8,286 nt of DNA, from assembly GCA_903920975.1 (NCBI GenBank), contig CAIXNZ010000098.1, positions 1 to 8,286 of the forward strand. The letters run 5' to 3'. The position numbers and the translations under genes were made by a program. This DNA comes from Candidatus Falkowiibacteriota bacterium. GTDB lineage: Bacteria; Patescibacteriota; Patescibacteriia; CAIXNZ01. The notes under the pieces were generated by a model. The model saw nothing but the letters and a program-made list of their open reading frames with translations, was not told where the DNA came from and made no database searches. Below, piece by piece: positions 1-4,966 of this stretch (position 1 is its first letter; the number at the start of each line of letters is the position of its first letter).

Positions 1-49
1 CTGTAAGACCTTATTTCCTACCCCACTGGGGACTGGAAAAAGGCAGGTT

Positions 50-55
50 AGGAGG
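50..55 (+). promoter_or_regulatory. Strong Shine-Dalgarno site (AGGAGG)
   Basis: AGGAGG six bases before the ATG at 62 fixes the start of the membrane-protein gene. Several minus-strand genes in the window (tsf, GAPDH, hydB) have AT-rich leaders with no such motif. Confidence 0.8.
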
Positions 56-61
56 ACTGAA

Positions 62-946
62 ATGAAAGGAAAAGAGTGGAAATGGCGGGACATTGTCAAG
101 GTAGTTTTGCAAGCCATCGGGTACAGTATGCTTATCGGACTTGGAGTCGGCGTCCTGATAACCGTCGGTGCCTTAAGCGTGTATACAATTTTCAAGACAG
201 GACAGCAGATTAATCCGACTCTGTTGCTTAAAACGCTCTTTTATCCAGTCTTTATCATCACGCCGACAATCTCGTTGATTTTACTTTACTTGCTTGGACT
301 GCAATGGATGACTGAGCGGCTCAGGAAATCGATAAAATATACGAGTGTGAGAGCGTATATTATGATGTGCGGAGCCTTTTTACTGTTTTTTGTCTATCTC
401 ATTCCCTATTCATTGCTTTTTCCAGAGGAGATGCCTTACATGGTCGGAGCCAATATGGTATTTTACCTCTTTTTGTTTGCCTCGTGCATTTTATGGCTCA
501 TTTTCATGATCAAAACAGCAATAACTTGGCTCAAAGCAAACTTCATATATCTGAACGGCGGCAAAATGCCGAAAGTATACATCTGTGAAAACAATGGCGT
601 CAAAGGAGTTGTGTTAAGGCGAGACCTTGACCTGCAAAGGAACAGGGCATGGAAGTCCCTCGAAAATCACGAAATAAGCACTGGAGGCAATATGTTGCTG
701 GAGGTGCGTGATGTCATGACTTTCATAAAAGCTGAAAAATTCGACTCCAAAAAATACACGGGCACACTAGAGGATTATGAAGAGTTACTGCGTGGCACAA
801 TTTGTCTTCAAGAAAAATTCATAATCCCCTTTTCCAGTGAAGCGCGCAACTGGAGGGAATTCAGACATATCAATCTCCAACAGGCCTACATGAAAATTCA
901 TGAAAGTAAATGGAGAAACGTAGCAGTCCAGAATGCGACTGCCTAA
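62..946 (+). CDS. Unrecognised four-helix integral membrane protein with a C-terminal soluble domain
   Basis: I do not recognise this 294-aa protein. It has four clear hydrophobic stretches, at about residues 18-44, 57-80, 97-120 and 127-152, followed by a charged, probably cytoplasmic domain (153-294) without an obvious catalytic motif. The start is well supported: a canonical AGGAGG lies at 50-55, six bases before the ATG. It is the only plus-strand gene and converges on hydD, with a shared hairpin terminator just after its stop. Sampled 60-base lines are about 43-52% GC, against roughly 27-42% in sampled lines of the hydrogenase genes, so it may be recently acquired or come from a different sequence context. 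It sits about where a hydrogenase large subunit would be expected, but has none of that family's CxxC motifs and is not one. The reading frame is secure; function is unknown. Confidence 0.8.
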   Translation: MKGKEWKWRDIVKVVLQAIGYSMLIGLGVGVLITVGALSVYTIFKTGQQINPTLLLKTLFYPVFIITPTISLILLYLLGLQWMTERLRKSIKYTSVRAYIMMCGAFLLFFVYLIPYSLLFPEEMPYMVGANMVFYLFLFASCILWLIFMIKTAITWLKANFIYLNGGKMPKVYICENNGVKGVVLRRDLDLQRNRAWKSLENHEISTGGNMLLEVRDVMTFIKAEKFDSKKYTGTLEDYEELLRGTICLQEKFIIPFSSEARNWREFRHINLQQAYMKIHESKWRNVAVQNATA

Positions 947-958
947 ATCCAACAACAA

Positions 959-987
959 AGCCGAGACACTTGTCTCGGCTTTTTTTT
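959..987 (+). terminator. Rho-independent terminator between convergent genes
   Basis: A perfect inverted repeat, AGCCGAGACA (959-968) and TGTCTCGGCT (971-980), is followed by a run of T to 987. It lies 12 bases after the stop of the plus-strand gene. Read on the minus strand, the same hairpin follows the hydD stop and is trailed by TTTGTTGTT, so it could also stop hydrogenase transcription, though with a weaker U-tract. Confidence 0.9.
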
Positions 988-999
988 ATTTAAAAAATA

Positions 1000-1821
1000 T
1001 TATTTTTTCTTTTCAGGCGGCGGTTGTATGGCAGCTTCAATTCTGTCTCTGGCTCCGAAAAATTCCATTTTCTCTAAAATATCTTTCATGCTATATCCAT
1101 GATTTTGTAATATCTTAATTAAAATTTCAATTTTTTCTCTTGAGTCTTCTAAAATCCCTCGACAGGCCCAGCATTCTTGTCGCGAGTTCAGGCAAACAGC
1201 ATTGCAGCCAGCAACAGCAATTGGTCCTAGACAAATTTTTCCTTCCTGCAAAAGGCAAGGGTTTTTATTGATCTGACATTCCCAGCAAACCGGGTTTTGA
1301 AATAAAGACCAGTGAGTTTTATTTAATAAGCTATAAACTAAATCAAAAAAGTTATGAGCATTAATAGGACAGCCTGGAATCACATAATCAACTTTAATCG
1401 CCTTGGGCACTTCAATAATTTTTTCATTTTCAATGGTCTTGTGTTCCTTATAAACATAAGCACCATATTTTTTATAATCATGATAATTTTTAATTTCCCA
1501 AACCCCGCCCAAATCAGCGCAATTACCCAAAACAACTACAATATCTGACATTTCCCGAATTTGCTTTAATAATTTTAAATTCTTTGATGTACAGGGATTT
1601 CCTTCAATAAAAGAAATATCATAATGTTTTTTTGGCTCCAGATCAGAAATCATGCGAAATTCATTGATATTAATGTAATTTGGCAATTCCAAAAATTTTT
1701 CACTCAAATCTAAAAGCGAAAATTGGCAACCCTCACAGGATGTTAAGCTAAAAATTGCGACATCTGGTTTTTCCCGCATCAAGCGGGTCCGCCTCTGGCG
1801 GAGAGTTTTTGTTTTTGGCAT
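1000..1821 (-). CDS. hydD: Group 3b [NiFe]-hydrogenase small (delta) subunit
   Basis: This is the electron-transfer small subunit that relays electrons between the HydBG diaphorase and the NiFe large subunit in the cytoplasm. The proximal [4Fe-4S] ligands are visible as TSCEGC (Cys29, Cys32), LGNC (Cys101) and PGCP (Cys151). Two more cysteine quartets, 179/182/189/197 and 206/210/217/220, would hold the other two cubanes, so all three clusters appear intact. The 273-aa length suits the family. The start is uncertain: ATG at 1821 adds about 14 arginine-rich residues encoded by a GC-rich palindromic repeat, whereas ATG at 1779 gives the usual short N-terminus before the first CxxC. Neither has a clean ribosome binding site. 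It is last in the operon, 61 bases after the DUF6390 gene, and the expected partner hydA does not follow. Confidence 0.9.
   Translation of the reverse strand: MPKTKTLRQRRTRLMREKPDVAIFSLTSCEGCQFSLLDLSEKFLELPNYININEFRMISDLEPKKHYDISFIEGNPCTSKNLKLLKQIREMSDIVVVLGNCADLGGVWEIKNYHDYKKYGAYVYKEHKTIENEKIIEVPKAIKVDYVIPGCPINAHNFFDLVYSLLNKTHWSLFQNPVCWECQINKNPCLLQEGKICLGPIAVAGCNAVCLNSRQECWACRGILEDSREKIEILIKILQNHGYSMKDILEKMEFFGARDRIEAAIQPPPEKKK
1773..1802. repeat. Tandem GC-rich hairpin element at the hydD start
   Basis: Two adjacent inverted repeats occur within 30 bases of an otherwise AT-rich area: CCCGC (1773-1777) with GCGGG (1783-1787), and TCCGCC (1788-1793) with GGCGGA (1797-1802). They resemble the short CCGCC...GGCGG palindromes that I recall being scattered through many Patescibacteria genomes; this was not checked. 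The element either encodes part of a hydD N-terminal extension or lies in its leader. In the second case the ATG at 1779 falls in the loop and edge of the first hairpin. Confidence 0.6.
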
Positions 1822-1882
1822 GGTTATATTAGAAAAATATTTTTTAATAAAGGGAGTTACGGTCCTCCCCTTTTAGTCCTCC
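1822..1882 (-). other. Intergenic spacer with duplicated purine-rich motif
   Basis: This is the only sizeable gap inside the hydrogenase operon. On the minus strand GGGAGGAC occurs twice, separated by TAAAAG, and the segment is flanked by AGGGAG and CTCCCT (plus strand 1851-1856 and 1878-1883), which could pair. The GGGAGG copies look like Shine-Dalgarno sites but are too far (roughly 40 bases or more) from the hydD ATG codons and have no nearby start codon. Confidence 0.4.
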
Positions 1883-2575
1883 CTAGAAAATTGCGAGTGT
1901 CTTTTTTGTGTACTTTTGCAAATTTTCAAGCTGAGCCTTATTCAAGATCTGACAAGCGAAGTTCCAGTGAAAAGAAATCCAATCGCCAACTTTTATCTCT
2001 GGCAATAAACTTTCATCCCAAGCGATTATTTTTTCCATAGGGTTTCCAATGGATAATCCCTTTCCGTGCGCAATTGACCAACCTTCCACAAGCAATTTCT
2101 TATCTACTTCTTTTACTTTTCCCCAGCCGACCAAACATAGGTCCAATGATTCATTGGTATTTCCTAGTTGAAAAATCACTTGAAAGCTATGATGTGGCAA
2201 AGCGCGGGAAGGTATTCCAGCCACCATATTTATAATGGCCTTATCAGTCAATTTCTCATTAAGTGTGTGCATTTGGTTTATCAGCATGTTTCTTAAATCA
2301 GCAATTTTTACTTTGTTCAGCAAAGAATTGCCCAGCCAATAAGCCTCAACGACCTTGTCGTTAAACGGATCAGCAATGGCGTTGCTTTTGGCAATTAACT
2401 GATAATAAGCATAAGCGCGTACAAATTGAGATAAAATTTCCCTGATTTCTTTTTCATCAGCAACTATTTCTCGCAAATAATTTAAAAGAACGATTGTCTT
2501 TTTTTCCTTTGGACCACAAGCACCTGCATCATGCGGTTTTAAACCGTATATCGCAGCCATTTTAAGACCATTCAT
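1883..2575 (-). CDS. DUF6390-family, hydrogenase-associated protein with HypC-like C-terminus
   Basis: I place this 230-aa protein in DUF6390, a family of unknown function that I recall being encoded beside [NiFe]-hydrogenases. Family-like features are the N-terminal ACGP (Cys20-Pro22), the IADPFNDKVVEAYWLGN segment (67-83) and LPHHSF (126-131). The last ~80 residues read like HypC: CLVGWGKVKEV (147-157) resembles the HypC N-terminus, and GDWISFHWNFA (197-207) resembles the HypC segment around its conserved histidine. A role in large-subunit maturation is therefore plausible but unproven. The start is secure: AAAAGGAGGT, encoded by the last codons of hypC, precedes the ATG, and the hypC TGA is separated from it by one base, so the two genes are probably translationally coupled. 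There are no signal or membrane segments. Confidence 0.75.
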   Translation of the reverse strand: MNGLKMAAIYGLKPHDAGACGPKEKKTIVLLNYLREIVADEKEIREILSQFVRAYAYYQLIAKSNAIADPFNDKVVEAYWLGNSLLNKVKIADLRNMLINQMHTLNEKLTDKAIINMVAGIPSRALPHHSFQVIFQLGNTNESLDLCLVGWGKVKEVDKKLLVEGWSIAHGKGLSIGNPMEKIIAWDESLLPEIKVGDWISFHWNFACQILNKAQLENLQKYTKKTLAIF

Positions 2576-2576
2576 A

Positions 2577-2792
2577 TCATACCTCCTTTTTATTTAAAAA
2601 CTCTTGCAATTGTTTGGCATAAGTGACTGAAATTTTCTGAACCGCGAAATTATTTAAGACCAAAACCCAATCACCTTTTTTGAGTTTCGGCAGTATACCC
2701 AAATTTATCACTCTATCCTTTTTTTGGCAAGAGTCAACCATGGCTTTTTTGCCTGAAATTTTTTTTATTTGATATGGAATAGACAAACACAT
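2577..2792 (-). CDS. hypC: HypC/HybG-family hydrogenase maturation chaperone, atypical
   Basis: HypC proteins carry the Fe(CN)2CO moiety with HypD and deliver it to the hydrogenase large subunit. This 71-aa product begins MCLSIP, with the essential N-terminal Cys2, and continues with the family's small beta-barrel pattern and KKGDWVLV (38-45). The ATG at 2792 is chosen because it puts the cysteine at position 2 and lies two bases after the hydG stop; a TTG seven codons upstream would bury the cysteine and overlap hydG. One key feature is missing: where the family has a histidine after GDxVLV (VHxGFA), this protein has Leu46 followed by NNFA. The Leu codon reads TTA with no sign of a frameshift. 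It is coupled to the DUF6390 gene downstream, whose C-terminus has a histidine at the matching place. Confidence 0.85.
   Translation of the reverse strand: MCLSIPYQIKKISGKKAMVDSCQKKDRVINLGILPKLKKGDWVLVLNNFAVQKISVTYAKQLQEFLNKKEV
2581..2590 (-). promoter_or_regulatory. Strong Shine-Dalgarno site inside the hypC 3' end
   Basis: On the minus strand AAAAGGAGGT lies five bases before the DUF6390 ATG and is made of the last hypC codons (Lys-Lys-Glu-Val). It fixes the first ATG rather than the one five codons later, and suggests coupled translation. Confidence 0.8.
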
Positions 2793-2794
2793 AT

Positions 2795-3607
2795 TTAAAT
2801 CGGGCTTAACCAAGTTTTAAAATCTTTTAGCTCGGCGTAGGAAAAAACCGGACCATCTTTACAAACATATTTTGTGCCAATGGCACAATGCTGGCAAACG
2901 CCTTGCGCGCAATCCATGTGACGTTCTAATGATATAAAAATATTTTCCGGTCTAAAACCCTTTTCCAGCATCTTGGCCAACACAAATTTATACATGATTG
3001 GCGGGCCGCAAACATAGGCGATAGAGTCAGTTGGTATATTTACTACATCAAATAAAATTGTTACCGGACCTTTAATATATTTTTTGCTTTTCGGATTATC
3101 TAATGCCACATTTAAATCGCATGCCTTTTTCCACGATGGATATTCCTTAACATAAAGCATAGCTGATTCATCCCTGCAGCCATAAAATATAAACACTTTT
3201 TTATATTTTTGTGGATTATTTACTGCATCTAAAATTATTGGCCGCACCGGCTCAATAGCAATGCCACCAGCAACAATTAAAACATTTTTGCCCTTAGCGA
3301 TCCCGATAGGAAAAGAATTCCCATAAGGCCCCCTGATTCCAATAATATCCCCTTTTTTCTTTTTATTTATCTCGCTGGTTAAAACTCCGACTTTTCTTAT
3401 GGTCAATTGAATAAATTTCTTTTCATTAAAATACGAATTAATAGAAAACGGCGCTTCGCCAAAACCTGGCAAAGAAGCCATGACATATTGGCCTGCTTCA
3501 AAACTAAAATCTTTATAGGGTAAGGATAAAGTAAAAATTTTTGAATCAGAACTCTCTGACTCAACTTTTAAAATTTTACAATTGTGAGTTTGATAATCAT
3601 TGATCAT
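2795..3607 (-). CDS. hydG: Group 3b hydrogenase gamma subunit (FAD / NAD(P) / [2Fe-2S] oxidoreductase)
   Basis: This is the flavoprotein diaphorase subunit, exchanging electrons between NAD(P)H and the hydrogenase iron-sulfur chain. It has a ferredoxin-reductase fold: an FAD-binding barrel with APFSINSY (52-59), a nucleotide-binding part with VAGGIAIEPVRP (112-123), CGPP (200-203), and a C-terminal [2Fe-2S] site with Cys233, 238, 241 and 249 (Cx4Cx2Cx7C) in the style of PyrK. Length 270 aa is about normal. The start ATG lies one base after the hydB stop; only a weak purine stretch precedes it, so coupling is likely. PyrK and the anaerobic sulfite reductase subunit AsrB are the look-alikes, but the neighbouring hydrogenase small subunit and HypC favour HydG. 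The group-specific NADP versus NAD preference cannot be read here. Confidence 0.9.
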   Translation of the reverse strand: MINDYQTHNCKILKVESESSDSKIFTLSLPYKDFSFEAGQYVMASLPGFGEAPFSINSYFNEKKFIQLTIRKVGVLTSEINKKKKGDIIGIRGPYGNSFPIGIAKGKNVLIVAGGIAIEPVRPIILDAVNNPQKYKKVFIFYGCRDESAMLYVKEYPSWKKACDLNVALDNPKSKKYIKGPVTILFDVVNIPTDSIAYVCGPPIMYKFVLAKMLEKGFRPENIFISLERHMDCAQGVCQHCAIGTKYVCKDGPVFSYAELKDFKTWLSPI

Positions 3608-3608
3608 A

Positions 3609-4619
3609 CTATTTCTCTTTCTTTTTATTTCTGGCTGCTAAAATATCCCTTTGCGTTTGAAAAATATCAATATCAGCCGGACAAGCTCTAGTGCAACGAC
3701 CACATTCCACGCAACCGGGCAATGAATAAGTTCCGGGCGTTCTGACAAAATGGTGTTCATACCAAAAATATATTTTTTGGGCAGTTGTGGCCATTAGTCT
3801 ATGTTTTGGCGCGCTTGGCGCCACACCGGCGACTTGAGTAAATTCATTATAAAAACAAGAATCCCAGCAACGATTTCTTTCCCCACTTCCCTGCTCCAAA
3901 TGAGATTTGTCGAACATACGAAAACAAAAACAAGTTGGACAGGCAATTGTGCATTTGCCACAAGAAATACAGCGCTTACCTAAATCATCCCAGATTTTTT
4001 GATCATGAAAATTTTGCATGCCATCCATAACCGAAACCATTTGCAGATCTAGTCCTTCTTCACGAATCGGTCCGGCATATTCAACATGTTTATAATCCTT
4101 GTATTTAAAATTATCTAAAAATCTTTGGCCATCCTCTGAACCTGTATAAATTTTATAACCGCCATTTTGTACTGCCAAAAAAATATCAAATTGCAAATGT
4201 TCTAATTTATTCTCTTCAAATTTGGCAAAATACTCTGAGAAATTGTCCTTTGGCATGTGGCTGGTGCCAATGATTATTGTATTCTTTTTTATTTCCTGAT
4301 AATAAGGGTCTTGCTCAAATATTTGGTTAAGTAAAGTTAAAGCTTGCATATCAAGGATGGAAACGCCCAAAAAAATCTGTTTTTTTACACTTGGCAATGC
4401 CTCAGTCATTTTTTCTCCCTTATAATCGAACATTTTTTGCTTTGGCGGTAATAAAAACCATTTCCATGAATCAAGCGGCAATTCTGTGCCCATATAAAAA
4501 TCACTAGTCTTCTTTAGCTCTGCAATAATAAGCTTAGCCTCAACATTATATTGCGGGGCAATAACATTATTATTTTTCAGCAAATATTCAACAAATTTAC
4601 TAAACTGGGTTTTATTCAT
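3609..4619 (-). CDS. hydB: Group 3b hydrogenase beta subunit (4Fe-4S electron-transfer protein)
   Basis: This subunit connects HydG to HydD through [4Fe-4S] clusters. Two ferredoxin motifs are clear (numbered from this ATG): CISCGKCTIACP (Cys217/220/223/227), followed by CFC (230-232), and CVECGRCTRACP (Cys303/306/309/313), with CWDSC (251-255) between them as in the family. The N-terminal half keeps the LPPK motif, but the cysteines I remember from Pyrococcus HydB (GVHxCD, then a C...CFC segment) are replaced by GVSILDM and GTSHMPKDNFSEYF, so an N-terminal cluster may be lost. The product is 336 aa from the ATG at 4619; a GTG at 4634 would add five residues but lies inside a palindrome. No Shine-Dalgarno site is visible for either. 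It is the first gene of the operon. AsrA is the alternative family, disfavoured by context. Confidence 0.9.
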   Translation of the reverse strand: MNKTQFSKFVEYLLKNNNVIAPQYNVEAKLIIAELKKTSDFYMGTELPLDSWKWFLLPPKQKMFDYKGEKMTEALPSVKKQIFLGVSILDMQALTLLNQIFEQDPYYQEIKKNTIIIGTSHMPKDNFSEYFAKFEENKLEHLQFDIFLAVQNGGYKIYTGSEDGQRFLDNFKYKDYKHVEYAGPIREEGLDLQMVSVMDGMQNFHDQKIWDDLGKRCISCGKCTIACPTCFCFRMFDKSHLEQGSGERNRCWDSCFYNEFTQVAGVAPSAPKHRLMATTAQKIYFWYEHHFVRTPGTYSLPGCVECGRCTRACPADIDIFQTQRDILAARNKKKEK

Positions 4620-4625
4620 AGATAT

Positions 4626-4694
4626 CTGAAACACGAAAATATATTCACGAAAATCACGAAATTTCGTGTCGTTTCGTGTTGTTTTGTGTTTCAG
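4626..4694. repeat. 69-bp imperfect palindrome of CACGAAA units in the hydB leader
   Basis: The outer arms are CTGAAACACG (4626-4635) and TGTGTTTCAG (4685-4694), and the centre is a perfect 14-bp palindrome, CACGAAATTTCGTG (4655-4668). CACGAAA-type units start at 4632, 4646 and 4655; inverse TTCGTG units lie at 4663 and 4673, with a degenerate TTTGTG at 4683. It ends seven bases before the hydB ATG, so the transcript could form a long hairpin just ahead of the start codon. It may be a regulatory hairpin, an operator with several half-sites, or a mobile palindromic repeat. Confidence 0.7.
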
Positions 4695-4698
4695 CTAT

Positions 4699-4727
4699 AT
4701 TATAACAAAAAACCCCAAGCATTTAAA
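4699..4727 (-). promoter_or_regulatory. Candidate promoter of the hydrogenase operon
   Basis: On the minus strand a perfect TATAAT (4699-4704) is preceded, 17 bases upstream, by TTTAAA, a 4/6 match to the -35 consensus that falls in the loop region of the preceding terminator. Transcription would start just before or within the palindrome, giving a leader of roughly 70 bases. Position fits, since the terminator isolates the hydrogenase genes from the GAPDH unit. Confidence 0.5.
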
Positions 4728-4740
4728 TATGCTCGGGGTT
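4705..4740 (-). terminator. Rho-independent terminator of the GAPDH unit
   Basis: On the minus strand AACCCCGAGCAT and ATGCTTGGGGTT form a 12-bp stem with one G-U pair and a six-base loop (4711-4740), followed by TTTTTTGTT. The first stem bases overlap the stop codon of the zinc-ribbon gene. Confidence 0.9.
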
Positions 4741-4948
4741 AATTTGATGTAGTTTCTGGGTTGGTTCCGGATGAATCCGGTACTTTGGGCACTAAGACAA
4801 AGGGCTCATCATATAAGCACTGAATGCAGCACAAAACATTTGCAAATTGTTCGCTCACATTCAATTTATCAATTATGCCCTTGCTCATAGTACCAAAAAC
4901 CAATCTTCCTCCGCAATGCGGACACTTTTTTCTGGCATCTTCACCCAC
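4739..4948 (-). CDS. Small zinc-ribbon protein of unknown function
   Basis: This 69-aa protein has two cysteine knuckles, CPHCGG (Cys9, Cys12) and CCIQC (Cys40, 41, 44), spaced as in a zinc ribbon that binds one metal ion; the tail after residue 50 is proline- and threonine-rich and probably disordered. The start is a GTG, supported by a strong AAAGGAGG on the minus strand with four bases between it and the start. It follows GAPDH by 18 bases and is the last gene before the terminator, so it is probably co-transcribed with GAPDH. I recognise no named family; a nucleic-acid or protein-binding role is the usual guess for such ribbons, but nothing here proves it. Confidence 0.75.
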   Translation of the reverse strand: MGEDARKKCPHCGGRLVFGTMSKGIIDKLNVSEQFANVLCCIQCLYDEPFVLVPKVPDSSGTNPETTSN

Positions 4949-4966
4949 TTTTCCTCCTTTATTATT

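Noticed and set aside
21..31. CCCCACTGGGG as a terminator or operator at the left edge
   Set aside because: A four-base stem with a three-base loop and no following T-run is too weak to call.
933..1118. Plus-strand open frame of 61 codons across the terminator
   Set aside because: It runs through the terminator hairpin and the hydD 3' end in antisense and has no start signal.
2793..2813. TTG start for hypC
   Set aside because: It would move the essential cysteine from position 2 to position 9 and overlap hydG; the ATG at 2792 restores the family's MC start.
2795..4619. Anaerobic sulfite reductase subunits AsrA/AsrB, or a PyrK-type protein
   Set aside because: These families resemble HydB and HydG, but the linked hydrogenase small subunit, HypC and DUF6390 genes, and the absence of an AsrC, favour a group 3b hydrogenase.
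4626..4694. CRISPR-like repeat array
   Set aside because: Units are only about 7 bases, irregularly spaced and arranged as inverted halves of a palindrome, with no spacer-sized unique segments and no cas genes nearby.
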